This document shows positions 10,941 to 20,578 of a stretch of DNA of 64,000 nucleotides, piece after piece. A program made the translations under genes and the position numbers. The stretch is from Pontibacillus sp. HMF3514 (GTDB taxonomy: Bacteria > Bacillota > Bacilli > Bacillales > BH030062), in assembly GCF_009858175.1 (NCBI RefSeq), contig NZ_CP047393.1, positions 1,860,001 through 1,924,000 of the forward strand, written 5' to 3'. The notes under the pieces were generated by a model. It did no database searches. It was given only the letters and a program-made list of their open reading frames with translations, and was not told the origin of the DNA. Position 1 is the stretch's first letter, and each line of letters opens with the position of its first letter.

Positions 10941-11864
10941 GTGGATACTCAAGTGACGTACAAACAAAATGGGCAAATCAACGTCATGTTCCAAGATCGA
11001 AACACTTCAATAGCGAAGCCGAAACCAACCGAGTCGACGTCATACTTAACAAACCCTTTTCAGAACATAGACAATCAATTTGAAGATTTTATAGGTTTGG
11101 ATTCGTTAAAAGATACCATTAAAGAGATTTATGCGAGTATTTATGTGAATCAAAAGCGACAGGAAGCAGGTCTAAAACCATCTAAGCAAGTCCTTCATAT
11201 GTTGTTTAAAGGAAATCCGGGAACAGGTAAAACAACTGTAGCCCGAAAGCTTTCTCAACTTTTTTATGATATGAATGTTCTATCAAAAGGACACTTTATT
11301 GAAGCGGAACGAGCTGATTTAGTAGGCGAATATATTGGTCATACTGCACAAAAAACGCGAGACCTCATCAAGAAAGCTATGGGGGGCGTACTGTTCATTG
11401 ATGAAGCCTATTCATTAGCGCGTGGTGGGGAGAAAGACTTTGGGAAAGAAGCGATCGATACACTTGTAAAGCATATGGAAGATTATCACAACGACTTTAT
11501 CCTTATCCTTGCTGGGTATCCTGCAGAAATGGATAAATTCTTGCGGCTGAATCCAGGTCTACATTCTCGCTTTCCAATCATGATGGATTTTAAAGATTAC
11601 TCGATTGATGAATTAATGACAATCGCAACTCAAATGGCATCTGAAAGGGAATATGAGCTTTCAAAAGAAGCTCAATGGAAGTTGAAGAATCATCTAATGA
11701 GGAAAAAACAAGAGCGTCATCAGAGTTTTTCAAATGGACGCTACATCCGGAACATAATTGAACAATCAATACGAAAGCAAGCTATTCGTGTCATGAAACA
11801 AAATCGATTCAGCCATTCCGAATTAATTTTATTGACCAGTCGAGATATTACATTTGATACCTAG
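10941..11864 (+). CDS. spoVK: Stage V sporulation protein K, AAA ATPase of the CbxX/CfqX family
   Basis: AAA protein of the CbxX family, needed for spore maturation in B. subtilis and found in the same place between hfq and hflX. Walker A is FKGNPGTGKTTVARK, Walker B LFIDEAYSL, and LHSRFPIMM carries the arginine finger region. About 307 residues. Two adjacent starts exist: TTG at 10938 and GTG at 10941. AAGGGGTG at 10927-10934 is six bases before the GTG, so I prefer it. A second protein of this family, with two AAA modules, lies at 40968. Confidence 0.93.
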   Translation: MDTQVTYKQNGQINVMFQDRNTSIAKPKPTESTSYLTNPFQNIDNQFEDFIGLDSLKDTIKEIYASIYVNQKRQEAGLKPSKQVLHMLFKGNPGTGKTTVARKLSQLFYDMNVLSKGHFIEAERADLVGEYIGHTAQKTRDLIKKAMGGVLFIDEAYSLARGGEKDFGKEAIDTLVKHMEDYHNDFILILAGYPAEMDKFLRLNPGLHSRFPIMMDFKDYSIDELMTIATQMASEREYELSKEAQWKLKNHLMRKKQERHQSFSNGRYIRNIIEQSIRKQAIRVMKQNRFSHSELILLTSRDITFDT

Positions 11865-11867
11865 CTT

Positions 11868-11900
11868 AGAGCGGCTTCCACCAAAGGGAGTCGCTTTCGT
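11868..11900 (+). terminator. Possible terminator after spoVK
   Basis: Imperfect stem GAGCGGCTTCC / GGAGTCGCTTT. The T tail is short. Confidence 0.45.
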
Positions 11901-11971
11901 ATGTGGTGAATTCGCATTTACGCAACACATTTGGTATGATTGTAGCACTAATGGAAAGATGAGGGATCCTT

Positions 11972-13213
11972 ATGGAACAACGAGAACGTGTATTATTAGC
12001 TGCATGTCGATTGCCGTTTCAAGATGACGAACGTTTTCAATCCTCATTGGAAGAATTGCGTTCATTAACCGAAACGGCTCATGGAGAAGTGGATAAAATT
12101 ATTATTCAAAATCGAAATAAAGTCCATCAAGCATTATATTTAGGACAAGGAAAGCTTGAGGAAATTAAAACATACATAGAGGAACGAGACATTGATCTGG
12201 TCATCATTAATGATGAATTATCACCTAGCCAAACAAAAAATATTAGTGATTTTCTCGATATCGCAGTCATCGATCGTACTCAGCTGATTCTTGATATTTT
12301 TGCAAGAAGAGCGAATACAAAAGAGGGTAAACTGCAAGTCGAACTAGCTCAATTACAGTATCTACTTCCTAGACTATATGGACAAGGTAAAAACCTATCT
12401 CGCTTAGGCGGTGGAATAGGTACAAGAGGGCCAGGTGAGACGAAGCTTGAGACCGATCGCCGTCATATTCAGCGTCGTATTGATGATATTCGTAAACAAA
12501 TCCAACAGGTTGCGACTCAACGTGAGCAATATCGAAAGCGTCGAAAAGAGAATAAAGCGTACCAAATTGCTATTGTAGGTTATACAAACGCGGGGAAGTC
12601 AACGCTTTTCAATCGGATAACAAACAGCCAATCATTTGAAGAAAATCAATTGTTTGCTACACTTGATCCTTTGACTAGACAGATTCAATTGCCGAGCGGA
12701 TTTCAGGCTCTAATATCTGATACCGTTGGGTTTATTCAAGATCTTCCAACAACGTTGATTGCAGCATTCCGATCAACCTTAGAGGAAGTGAAGGAAGCGG
12801 ATCTGGTGTTGCATATGGTTGACGCATCTCATCCAGATCATGTTCATCATGAAGAAACGGTGCACAAGCTCTTAAAAGAACTTGAAGCGGACCACATTCC
12901 GATGCTCAACGTGTATAACAAAAAAGATTTACTGAATGAGGACTTTATGCCGGTTAGTTTACCAGCTTTAACAATCAGTGCGAATGATCCAATTGATATT
13001 AAACGGTTGTTTGATAAGATTGAAGAAGTGCTTATGAAAGAATGGGAGCCATATCAGACATATGTGCATGCCTCAAAAGGTGATATGCTTCATCGTTTAT
13101 CAAAACATTCCATCATGACAGATCGAGATTTCTTGGAAGAAGATGAGGTTTATTTTGTAAAAGGGTGGATCGATCCAGATCATCCGTTATATCATCAATT
13201 ACGTAAAGAATAG
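11972..13213 (+). CDS. hflX: Ribosome-associated GTPase HflX
   Basis: Obg-HflX superfamily GTPase that in other bacteria splits stalled 70S ribosomes. An N-terminal HflX domain (to about residue 190) includes the glycine-rich LGGGIGTRGPGETKLETDRR. The G domain follows with G1 VGYTNAGKST, G3 DTVGFI and G4 NKKD. 413 residues. It lies 20 bases before the PLP-enzyme gene, an arrangement shared with B. subtilis ynbA-ynbB. Confidence 0.95.
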   Translation: MEQRERVLLAACRLPFQDDERFQSSLEELRSLTETAHGEVDKIIIQNRNKVHQALYLGQGKLEEIKTYIEERDIDLVIINDELSPSQTKNISDFLDIAVIDRTQLILDIFARRANTKEGKLQVELAQLQYLLPRLYGQGKNLSRLGGGIGTRGPGETKLETDRRHIQRRIDDIRKQIQQVATQREQYRKRRKENKAYQIAIVGYTNAGKSTLFNRITNSQSFEENQLFATLDPLTRQIQLPSGFQALISDTVGFIQDLPTTLIAAFRSTLEEVKEADLVLHMVDASHPDHVHHEETVHKLLKELEADHIPMLNVYNKKDLLNEDFMPVSLPALTISANDPIDIKRLFDKIEEVLMKEWEPYQTYVHASKGDMLHRLSKHSIMTDRDFLEEDEVYFVKGWIDPDHPLYHQLRKE

Positions 13214-13233
13214 AAGAAGGGGAAACACCGAGA

Positions 13234-14472
13234 ATGAACAAGGATATCGAAGTATTAGCAAGAGAGACAGAAAAAGATATAAAAGAAATCCATGGAAACA
13301 TCCATGAACTTGTGGAACACAATCAAGAGCGTGTTCTAAAAGCTTTTCAAAATCACCAGGTAAGTGATGCTCATTTCAACCCAACAACAGGCTATGGTTA
13401 TGATGACATGGGGCGAGATAAACTTGAAGAAGTTTATGCAGATGTCTTTAAAGGTGAGGATGCATTAGTTCGACCACATATCGTTTCAGGTACGCATGCG
13501 ATTACGATTGCTTTATTTGCAACACTACGTCCTTATGATGAACTTTTATATATTACTGGACGTCCTTATGACACGCTTGAAGAGATCGTAGGTGTCCGTG
13601 GGGAAAACAATGGATCATTAAAGGATTTTTTAATTGATTACAATCACATAGATTTAACTGAAGATGGTGCGATTGATTTTGATAGAGTTAGTGCTTCCAT
13701 GACTTCTAAAACAAAAGTGATTGGAATTCAACGCTCAAAAGGATACGCAGATCGCCCGTCATTCAGTATCTCTGAAATTGAGGAAATGATTCGATTTGTA
13801 AAAGAGATTAACCCAAATGTGGTTGTTTTCGTTGATAATTGTTATGGAGAATTTGCTGAAGATCGAGAACCGATAGAAGTTGGAGCTGATCTTATTGCGG
13901 GATCTTTGATTAAAAATCCTGGTGGTGGACTTGCCAGAACAGGTGGTTATATTGCAGGACGAAAAGATTTGGTCGAGCAATGTGGTAACCGTCTGACGGC
14001 TCCAGGACTCGGCAAAGAAACAGGAGCGAGTGTCAGCAGTCTTCAAGATATGTATCAAGGATTATTTTTAGCTCCTCATGTTGTTGGTGAAGCCATGAAA
14101 GGCGCAGTTTTCACATCACGTTTGTTAGAAAAGTTAGGCTTTAATACGAGTCCTAGATATGATGTTATGCGAACTGACCTTATTCAATCTGTAACGTTTG
14201 ACACATCCCAACAAATGGTTGCGTTTTGTCAGCAAATACAAAAATCATCCCCAATTAACTCACATGTAACACCACACCCTAGTTATATGCCTGGATATGA
14301 ACATGATGTGATCATGGCAGCAGGGACATTTGTACAGGGAGCAAGTCTTGAGTTAACAGCTGATGGGCCAATTAGACCACCTTACACAGCGTTTGTACAA
14401 GGTGGATTAACATATGCTCATGTGAAAATTGCCATCAAATCAGCAGTAAAAAATCTCTTAAAAGAAGTTTAA
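13234..14472 (+). CDS. PLP-dependent Cys/Met-metabolism-type protein (YnbB family)
   Basis: Fold-type I PLP enzyme of the family long annotated as aluminium resistance protein or methionine gamma-lyase-like. It is the equivalent of B. subtilis YnbB. The expected Schiff-base Lys is in GSLIKNPGGGLARTGG, and VVVFVDNCYGEF holds the Asp that contacts the pyridine nitrogen. 412 residues. Substrate and reaction are not known from sequence. Probably cotranscribed with hflX; a strong terminator follows, before glnR. Confidence 0.88.
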   Translation: MNKDIEVLARETEKDIKEIHGNIHELVEHNQERVLKAFQNHQVSDAHFNPTTGYGYDDMGRDKLEEVYADVFKGEDALVRPHIVSGTHAITIALFATLRPYDELLYITGRPYDTLEEIVGVRGENNGSLKDFLIDYNHIDLTEDGAIDFDRVSASMTSKTKVIGIQRSKGYADRPSFSISEIEEMIRFVKEINPNVVVFVDNCYGEFAEDREPIEVGADLIAGSLIKNPGGGLARTGGYIAGRKDLVEQCGNRLTAPGLGKETGASVSSLQDMYQGLFLAPHVVGEAMKGAVFTSRLLEKLGFNTSPRYDVMRTDLIQSVTFDTSQQMVAFCQQIQKSSPINSHVTPHPSYMPGYEHDVIMAAGTFVQGASLELTADGPIRPPYTAFVQGGLTYAHVKIAIKSAVKNLLKEV

Positions 14473-14500
14473 AAGATTATAAGTAAGGGTAACAGCTTAA

Positions 14501-14534
14501 AAGGTGAACGCTCGTGTGGGCGTTCACCTTTTTG
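14501..14534 (+). terminator. Terminator after hflX operon
   Basis: AAAGGTGAACG / CGTTCACCTTT perfect 11-bp stem followed by TTG. Confidence 0.85.
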
Positions 14535-14551
14535 TGTAAGAAATCCTCACA
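14535..14551. promoter_or_regulatory. GlnR/TnrA operator upstream of glnRA
   Basis: Seventeen bases fit TGTNA-N7-TNACA exactly (TGTAA, seven bases, TCACA). It lies just upstream of the -35 of the glnR promoter, the place expected for GlnR autoregulation. Confidence 0.8.
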
Positions 14552-14555
14552 CACG

Positions 14556-14585
14556 TTGACACTTTTACATACGTTCGCATATACT
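14556..14585 (+). promoter_or_regulatory. SigA promoter of glnRA
   Basis: TTGACA (14556-14561), 18-base spacer, TATACT (14580-14585), about 39 bases before the glnR start. Confidence 0.7.
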
Positions 14586-14623
14586 TAGTATAGATAAACG
14601 TCACGTGAGGAGGGCAGTAAACT

Positions 14624-15028
14624 ATGAATGATGAATACAGAAGATCTATGCCTTTGTTCCCAATAAGCATCGTCATATCACTGACTGATTTATCAGCTCG
14701 ACAGATTCGATATTACGAACAACATGAATTGGTTAAACCAGCTCGTACCGATGGGAATCGTCGATTGTTTTCATTTAATGATGTCGATCGATTATTAGAA
14801 ATAAAATCCCTTATTGAAAAAGGAATCAACTTGGCAGGGATTAAACAAGTATTAAGTATGCAAGACGAAGAAGATACCCAAGAACACAGTAAAGAAGAAA
14901 TTCAAGAAGCCCAAAAAGATTTATCTGAAAAGGAATTACGAAAAATGCTTAAAAATGAACTGTTCCAAGGAAATCGAATGGGTAAATCATCGTTGCGTCA
15001 GGGAGAATTATCTCGATTCTTCCATTAA
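14624..15028 (+). CDS. glnR: Nitrogen regulator GlnR, MerR family
   Basis: MerR-type repressor of glnRA and other nitrogen genes, active when glutamine-inhibited glutamine synthetase stabilises it. The winged HTH starts near residue 20 with LTDLSARQIRYYEQHELVKPAR and the wing TDGNRRLFSFNDVDRL. The C-terminal tail (about 85-134) is charged and is the region that senses the GlnA interaction in Bacillus. 134 residues. GAGGAGG precedes the ATG. It sits 34 bases before glnA. Confidence 0.96.
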   Translation: MNDEYRRSMPLFPISIVISLTDLSARQIRYYEQHELVKPARTDGNRRLFSFNDVDRLLEIKSLIEKGINLAGIKQVLSMQDEEDTQEHSKEEIQEAQKDLSEKELRKMLKNELFQGNRMGKSSLRQGELSRFFH

Positions 15029-15062
15029 ATAAAAAGAAAATTTTTAGGAGGAACCTACGATT

Positions 15063-16403
15063 ATGAGTGCGAACAATTTGACTAGAAAAGAGATTTGGAA
15101 AAAGATTGAGGAAGAAAACGTAAAATTCATCCGACTACAATTCACAGACCTCTTAGGAACGATCAAAAATGTAGAGATTCCAGTAAGTCAATTGGATAAA
15201 GCCTTAGACAATGAAATGATGTTTGATGGATCTTCCATCGAAGGATTTGTGCGTATTGAAGAATCAGATATGTTACTACATCCAGATATCGATACATTTG
15301 TTGTATTCCCTTGGACTTCTGAAAAAGGGAAAGTGGCACGATTCATCTGTGACATCTGCAATCCAGATGGTACACCATTTGAGGGCTGCCCGCGTTATAA
15401 CTTAAAACGTAACCTTAAGAAGATGGAGGAGCTAGGATTTTCAGCATTTAATCTAGGTACTGAGCCAGAATTCTTCCTATTTAAGTTAGATGAAAAAGGC
15501 GAACCAACGATGGAATTGAACGATAAAGGTGGTTATTTTGACCTTGCACCAACTGACTTAGGTGAAAACTGCCGTCGCGACATCGTTTTAGAATTAGAAG
15601 AAATGGGCTTTGAAATTGAAGCATCTCACCACGAAGTGGCTCCAGGCCAGCACGAAATAGACTTTAAATATGCAGATGCAGTAAAACATGCTGACGATAT
15701 TCAAACCTTCAAACTTGTTGTTAAAACAATCGCCCGTAAACACGGCTTGCACGCTACCTTCATGCCAAAACCACTATTTGGTGTAAACGGATCAGGAATG
15801 CACTGTAACATGTCCTTATTCAAAGGCAAAGAAAATTCGTTCTACGATAAGAAAGGCGAACAGGAACTCAGTAAAACAGCATATCAGTTTATCGCTGGTG
15901 TAGTGAAGCACGCAACGAACTTCACAGCTGTTACGAACCCGACGGTAAACTCTTATAAGCGTCTTGTTCCAGGTTACGAAGCTCCTTGTTACGTAGCATG
16001 GTCGGGACAAAACCGTAGCCCATTAATACGTATTCCAGCTTCTCGAGGCTTGAGCACTCGTATTGAAGTACGTTCCGTAGACCCAGCAGCGAACCCATAC
16101 TTAGCCATGACTGTTCTATTAGCAGCAGGTCTTGATGGAATCGAAAATAACTTAGAAGCTCCAACTCCAGTAGACCGTAATATCTATGTGATGGATAAAG
16201 AGGAACGTGAAAAACACGGTGTACAGGATCTACCGGCAACGTTATCTGATGCATTAGAGCTATTGAAGAAAGATGAAATAATGGTGAATGCATTAGGCGA
16301 ACACCTTTTCGAACACTTTATTGAAGCAAAAGAAATTGAATGGGATATGTTCCGTACTCAAGTTCATCCTTGGGAGCGAGAGCAGTATCTATCAACCTAT
16401 TAA
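15063..16403 (+). CDS. glnA: Glutamine synthetase type I (alpha)
   Basis: ATP-dependent amidation of glutamate to glutamine; a dodecamer. The beta-grasp N-terminus reads [29 protein letters not shown] is followed by the substrate loop, and the metal- and ATP-binding stretches [21 protein letters not shown] and NRSPLIRIP are present. At 446 residues it is the short GSI-alpha type of Bacillus, which is controlled by feedback inhibition and GlnR/TnrA contacts. Shares the glnR promoter; a strong terminator follows. Confidence 0.98.
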   Translation: MSANNLTRKEIWKKIEEENVKFIRLQFTDLLGTIKNVEIPVSQLDKALDNEMMFDGSSIEGFVRIEESDMLLHPDIDTFVVFPWTSEKGKVARFICDICNPDGTPFEGCPRYNLKRNLKKMEELGFSAFNLGTEPEFFLFKLDEKGEPTMELNDKGGYFDLAPTDLGENCRRDIVLELEEMGFEIEASHHEVAPGQHEIDFKYADAVKHADDIQTFKLVVKTIARKHGLHATFMPKPLFGVNGSGMHCNMSLFKGKENSFYDKKGEQELSKTAYQFIAGVVKHATNFTAVTNPTVNSYKRLVPGYEAPCYVAWSGQNRSPLIRIPASRGLSTRIEVRSVDPAANPYLAMTVLLAAGLDGIENNLEAPTPVDRNIYVMDKEEREKHGVQDLPATLSDALELLKKDEIMVNALGEHLFEHFIEAKEIEWDMFRTQVHPWEREQYLSTY

Positions 16404-16404
16404 A

Positions 16405-16454
16405 CCCAATAATAAACCCTCGATGCGTAAAGTATCGGGGGTTTATTATTGGGG
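16405..16454 (+). terminator. Terminator after glnRA
   Basis: Long stem CCCAATAATAAACCC...CGAT / ATCG...GGGTTTATTATTGGG. Confidence 0.9.
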
Positions 16455-16456
16455 GG

Positions 16457-16555
16457 TTAAAGTACCCATTTGATTATGCCACCTATCAGTAAGGTGACAC
16501 TTGCAAGTAATAATGTGATTTTTGTAGTTCTATTCCCTTTGTGAAAGATCCTCAT
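16457..16555 (-). CDS. Possible 32-residue single-pass membrane peptide
   Basis: ATG-to-TAA frame giving MRIFHKGNRTTKITLLLASV followed by a hydrophobic end, TLLIGGIIKWVL. A basic head followed by one membrane span is visible. The nearest ribosome-site-like sequence (GAGGTGAG) is rather far upstream, so expression is uncertain. No family recognised. Confidence 0.3.
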   Translation of the reverse strand: MRIFHKGNRTTKITLLLASVTLLIGGIIKWVL

Positions 16556-16701
16556 CCACATACATCTCACCTCACACTTATGAAACTTTATATTTTAAAT
16601 ACGTACTTACATCAAGAAAGACTTATTTTATCATATTGATTTTTTAAAGGAAGGAAATGTATTTGCTGTAGAGAAAATATATGCTTAAAGGAGGAATTTA
16701 A

Positions 16702-17088
16702 ATGCCAAATTACAGTACCAAAGTGAAAAGGTTTTTAAAAAACATCAAAATTGAAGATAGTCATATACATTATGATTTAGCTGATCATAATACAGCAAAT
16801 TTCATGAATCTTTTGGGATGGATTTTAATCGGAGCTGGTGTATTATTTTCAATCCCATTCTCCGTTTTAGTAGTTAGCACTGAGGGTTTTGGGTCCGTAT
16901 TTATAACTTTTATCATCTGTCTTATAGGAAGCGTTGCAAGTGGCTCATTATTTGTAGGTATTGGCGAGATCATTTCTCAACTTCAGATTAAAAATGAATT
17001 ATCCGAATTACATTTAACTTATATGAGGCGATTAGATAAGCAAATCCATAGAGAGAAAGGTCGACCAGGTTTTTCACCGTATGAATAA
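16702..17088 (+). CDS. Small membrane protein of unknown function
   Basis: 128 residues. A soluble basic N-terminus (1-40) is followed by two strong membrane spans, about 40-60 (LLGWILIGAGVLFSIPF) and 70-95 (VFITFIICLIGSVASGSLF). The amphipathic charged C-terminal tail ends REKGRPGFSPYE. AAAGGAGGAATT is well placed before the ATG. I do not recognise the family. It stands alone between the glnA terminator and the NagZ lipoprotein gene. Confidence 0.7.
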   Translation: MPNYSTKVKRFLKNIKIEDSHIHYDLADHNTANFMNLLGWILIGAGVLFSIPFSVLVVSTEGFGSVFITFIICLIGSVASGSLFVGIGEIISQLQIKNELSELHLTYMRRLDKQIHREKGRPGFSPYE

Positions 17089-17214
17089 TGATATTTCGCT
17101 CTCCTTTCAAGAGGCTTTTTCATTAGAATGAGTAGTCACCATACAAGATGGGTAGATAGAATGGAAGAGGCTCTTATTTTCATGCATAGTAGAAAACATC
17201 AGAGGAGGAAAAGA

Positions 17215-18519
17215 ATGAAGCTGCTCTTGTTTATGCTATCTAGCATAGGACTGTTGCTTTTAGTCCTAACAGGTTGTGCATCTTCAGAGAAAAATATATC
17301 AGAGCAAAAAGAAGATAAACAACTAGAAAAGGATCAAACAAGTGAACATGAAAAAACGAACGAAGAACATTCAAATCATGAATCGAACTCATCTGTAAAA
17401 AAACAAACATCTAAAAAGAAAGATCCTAGTCAAAAGATCGTAGACAATATGAATATAGACGAAAAAATTGCCCAAATGATGTTCATAGGGGTCAAGGGAA
17501 CGTCTTTAAAAAAACAGGAAGCTGAGCTCATTCGAACAGAACGAGTTGGGGGAGTTATTCTTTTAGGTGGAAATATTCAAAATACCAAGCAATTACTTCA
17601 TTTCATAAAAAGTATAAAAGAAGCTAATCAAGATAGTCATACTCCTTTGATGCTCGGAGTGGATGAAGAAGGTGGAAGAGTTAGTCGCATTCCTGATGCT
17701 ATAGCTAATTTTCCTTCTAATCAATATATAGGTAAATATGCAAATGCTTCATTATCCCATCGTATTGGTGAACTTTTAGCTCAAAAGGTTCAAGCATTTG
17801 GGTTTAATGTTGATTTTGCCCCTGTACTAGATATTCATAATAATCCTCAAAATAGAGTCATAGGCGATCGCTCTTTCGGATCAACATCAGAAAGAGTTTC
17901 AGAATTAGGGATAGCAACTATGAAAGGAATACAATCCGAAGGTGTTATTCCTGTTGTGAAACACTTCCCTGGTCATGGAAATACGACAAAAGATTCTCAT
18001 ATAAGTTTACCCAAAGTAGATAAATCCATCGTAGAGATCAAACAAGAAGAGCTTATTCCATTTAAAAAGGCAATTGATCAAGGTGCTGATATGGTTATGG
18101 TGGCTCATATTCTTTATTCAGCAATTGACCAAAAGTATCCAGCTACATTATCAAAAAGAATCATTTCAGATGTATTGCGTAATGACATGGGTTTTGAGGG
18201 TGTTGTTATAACAGATGACATGTCCATGGGGGCCATCACACAAAATTATGGGATGGAAGAAGCGGCCGTTTTATCGATCAGAGCTGGAACGGATATGTTT
18301 ATGTTGACAAGCTCAGGTAACGGAAATTATGACCGTGTTAAGAAAGCACTAAAACAAGCCGTAAAACAAGGAACTATCTCTGAAGAAAGCATAGATAAAA
18401 GTGTGAAAAGAATATTGAAATTAAAGAAAAAATACAAATTATCTCATGACCCCCCTCAAGAGGTTGATGTTTCATCTCTAAATCAAAAAATAAGAAAAGT
18501 TATAGATCAAATAAAATAG
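17215..18519 (+). CDS. nagZ: Glycoside hydrolase family 3 lipoprotein, beta-N-acetylhexosaminidase (NagZ type)
   Basis: Exported enzyme expected to remove terminal GlcNAc from muropeptides. I start at the ATG at 17215, because AGAGGAGGAAAAG precedes it and the product then opens with a lipoprotein signal MKLLLFMLSSIGLLLLVL-TGC (lipobox LTGC, Cys22). A charged, Ser/Lys-rich linker follows to about residue 75. The GH3 barrel then shows GVDEEGGRVSRIP, KHFPGHGNT (catalytic-dyad His loop in the NagZ family) and the nucleophile region VITDDMSMGAI. 434 residues. A terminator shared with convergent lexA follows. Confidence 0.9.
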   Translation: MKLLLFMLSSIGLLLLVLTGCASSEKNISEQKEDKQLEKDQTSEHEKTNEEHSNHESNSSVKKQTSKKKDPSQKIVDNMNIDEKIAQMMFIGVKGTSLKKQEAELIRTERVGGVILLGGNIQNTKQLLHFIKSIKEANQDSHTPLMLGVDEEGGRVSRIPDAIANFPSNQYIGKYANASLSHRIGELLAQKVQAFGFNVDFAPVLDIHNNPQNRVIGDRSFGSTSERVSELGIATMKGIQSEGVIPVVKHFPGHGNTTKDSHISLPKVDKSIVEIKQEELIPFKKAIDQGADMVMVAHILYSAIDQKYPATLSKRIISDVLRNDMGFEGVVITDDMSMGAITQNYGMEEAAVLSIRAGTDMFMLTSSGNGNYDRVKKALKQAVKQGTISEESIDKSVKRILKLKKKYKLSHDPPQEVDVSSLNQKIRKVIDQIK

Positions 18520-18534
18520 GTGCTAGTAAAAGAA

Positions 18535-18576
18535 ACAGCTATCTATCCACTGTAAGGATAGATAGCTGTTTTTACG
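18535..18576. terminator. Bidirectional terminator between nagZ and lexA
   Basis: AACAGCTATCTATCC / GGATAGATAGCTGTT perfect stem flanked by A- and T-runs. Confidence 0.85.
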
Positions 18577-18579
18577 TCT

Positions 18580-19209
18580 TTAATGAATATGTCGATACAA
18601 TCCTACTACTTTACCTAAAACACTAACATTTTGAACTAGAATCGGATCCATTGTCGCATTCTCAGGTTGCAAACGAATATGCGTGGATTCTTTAAAGAAA
18701 CGTTTAACTGTAGCCTCTTCATCTTCTGTCATTGCTACTACAATATCTCCATTTTGAGCAGTTGGTTGTTTTCGAACAATGACCATATCCCCGTCTAGGA
18801 TACCTGCTTCAATCATACTTTCGCCTTGTACAACAAGCACAAAGGTCTCATTGTCTGGTGTAGCAAGTGTGTCTGGTAGAGGAACATATTCTTCAATGTT
18901 TTCAATTGCTGTGATTGGAACACCAGCAGTTACTTTACCGATTACTGGCGCATATGATGCTTCACCTTTAGGGATCGTAACAGCATCGTTATCCTCTAAT
19001 TCTAGTACTTCAATAGCTCTTGGTTTAGTTGGGTCTCTACGGATATAACCTTTTTTCTCTAGTCGAGCTAGATGTCCATGGACCGTTGAGCTTGATGCAA
19101 GCCCTACTGCCTCTCCAATATCTCTTACGGAAGGTGGATAACCTTTCTCTAATACACGACCTTTGATGAAGTCTAAAATCGCTTCCTGCCTTTTTGATAG
19201 TTTTGTCAT
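18580..19209 (-). CDS. lexA: SOS repressor LexA
   Basis: Represses SOS genes until RecA filaments trigger self-cleavage. The start is the ATG at 19209, because the family begins [12 protein letters not shown]; an upstream in-frame start would add 31 unrelated residues. The winged HTH is [20 protein letters not shown]. The cleavage site is Ala-Gly in GKVTAGVPI. The catalytic Ser is in [10 protein letters not shown] and the Lys in EATVKRFF. 209 residues. Divergent from the SOS peptide gene; a LexA box overlaps its own -35. Confidence 0.97.
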   Translation of the reverse strand: MTKLSKRQEAILDFIKGRVLEKGYPPSVRDIGEAVGLASSSTVHGHLARLEKKGYIRRDPTKPRAIEVLELEDNDAVTIPKGEASYAPVIGKVTAGVPITAIENIEEYVPLPDTLATPDNETFVLVVQGESMIEAGILDGDMVIVRKQPTAQNGDIVVAMTEDEEATVKRFFKESTHIRLQPENATMDPILVQNVSVLGKVVGLYRHIH

Positions 19210-19246
19210 ATTGTTTACACCTCGTACATATCCTTTTATTACCGTC

Positions 19247-19286
19247 ATTATATCATGGCTGGTAACAAGATACAAACATTCGTTCG
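19247..19286 (-). promoter_or_regulatory. lexA promoter with overlapping LexA box
   Basis: On the minus strand: -35 TTGTAT (19275-19270), 17-base spacer, -10 TATAAT (19252-19247). The box CAAAC-ATTC-GTTCG at 19273-19286 overlaps the -35, as expected for autoregulation. Confidence 0.8.
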
Positions 19287-19295
19287 CAAAAATCC

Positions 19296-19350
19296 TTGAC
19301 AAGAACGAATGTTCGTATATAATAAGACTTAGAAACCGAACGAAAGTTCT
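19296..19350 (+). promoter_or_regulatory. SOS promoter of the yneA-position peptide with two LexA boxes
   Basis: TTGACA (19296-19301), 16-base spacer, TATAAT (19318-19323). LexA box AGAAC-GAAT-GTTCG (19302-19315) fills the spacer exactly. A second box CGAAC-GAAA-GTTCT (19337-19350) lies just downstream. Confidence 0.88.
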
Positions 19351-19373
19351 TATATTTTCTGGAGGCGATAACG

Positions 19374-19478
19374 ATGTTTCAAAAACTTTTTAACCTATCA
19401 AAATTAGACGTAGCCTATTTTCTTATCTTTACTGGTAGTCTAGTATTCATGTATTTTGCTATGGTAACGAGTGGATAA
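19374..19478 (+). CDS. 34-residue SOS-controlled membrane peptide in the yneA position
   Basis: Short frame with a strong ribosome site (GGAGG, 19361-19365) and a textbook LexA-repressed promoter. The product opens [19 protein letters not shown] and continues into a hydrophobic stretch ending FAMVTSG, so it is one membrane span with a short basic head. In B. subtilis this place, lexA-yneA-yneB-ynzC, encodes YneA, a larger division inhibitor with a LysM domain. No LysM or remnant follows here. It may be a minimal division inhibitor acting like other tiny SOS membrane peptides; that role is inference. Confidence 0.75.
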   Translation: MFQKLFNLSKLDVAYFLIFTGSLVFMYFAMVTSG

Positions 19479-19513
19479 TACTTTACGTCCTAAATCAAAA
19501 TCTCATATGATAG

Positions 19514-20182
<669 letters not shown>

Positions 20183-20200
20183 AAACGTTAATATATATAA

Positions 20201-20236
20201 AAGACAAGTCCCTAATAGGTGCTTGTCTTTTTCAAT
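20201..20236 (+). terminator. Terminator after yneB
   Basis: AAGACAAG / CTTGTCTT stem followed by TTTC. It may be partial readthrough into ynzC. Confidence 0.65.
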
Positions 20237-20270
20237 TTTTAGTTAGCTTACAAGTAAAGGAGAATCTTGT

Positions 20271-20504
20271 ATGATTTCACAAGACAAGCTTAATCGTATA
20301 AATGAATTAGCGAATAAATCCAAACAAGAAGGATTAACCTTAACTGAACAAAAAGAACAAAAAAAGCTTCGAACAGAATATCTTAAAAACGTACGTCAGT
20401 CCTTTAAGAACCAGCTTAAATCCACGAAAATTGTGGACCCTGAAGGCAATGACGTTACACCAGAGAAGCTCAAGCAGGAAAAAGAACGAAATAGCAAGCA
20501 TTAA
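20271..20504 (+). CDS. ynzC: UPF0291 protein YnzC
   Basis: 77-residue helical-hairpin protein of the UPF0291/DUF896 family. LNRINELANKSKQEGLTLTE and EQKKLRTEYLKNVRQSFKNQ are characteristic. In B. subtilis it is part of the SOS yneA operon and its function is unknown. AAAGGAGAATC precedes the ATG. Confidence 0.9.
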   Translation: MISQDKLNRINELANKSKQEGLTLTEQKEQKKLRTEYLKNVRQSFKNQLKSTKIVDPEGNDVTPEKLKQEKERNSKH

Positions 20505-20510
20505 AGAAGA

Positions 20511-20540
20511 GCACACGTATATGAGCGTGTGCTTTTTTCT
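20511..20540 (+). terminator. Terminator after ynzC
   Basis: GCACACG / CGTGTGC stem followed by TTTTTTC. Confidence 0.85.
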
Positions 20541-20578
20541 TGAATATTTATCCCCTTAGTACGAGTCCCTTCTTCAAC

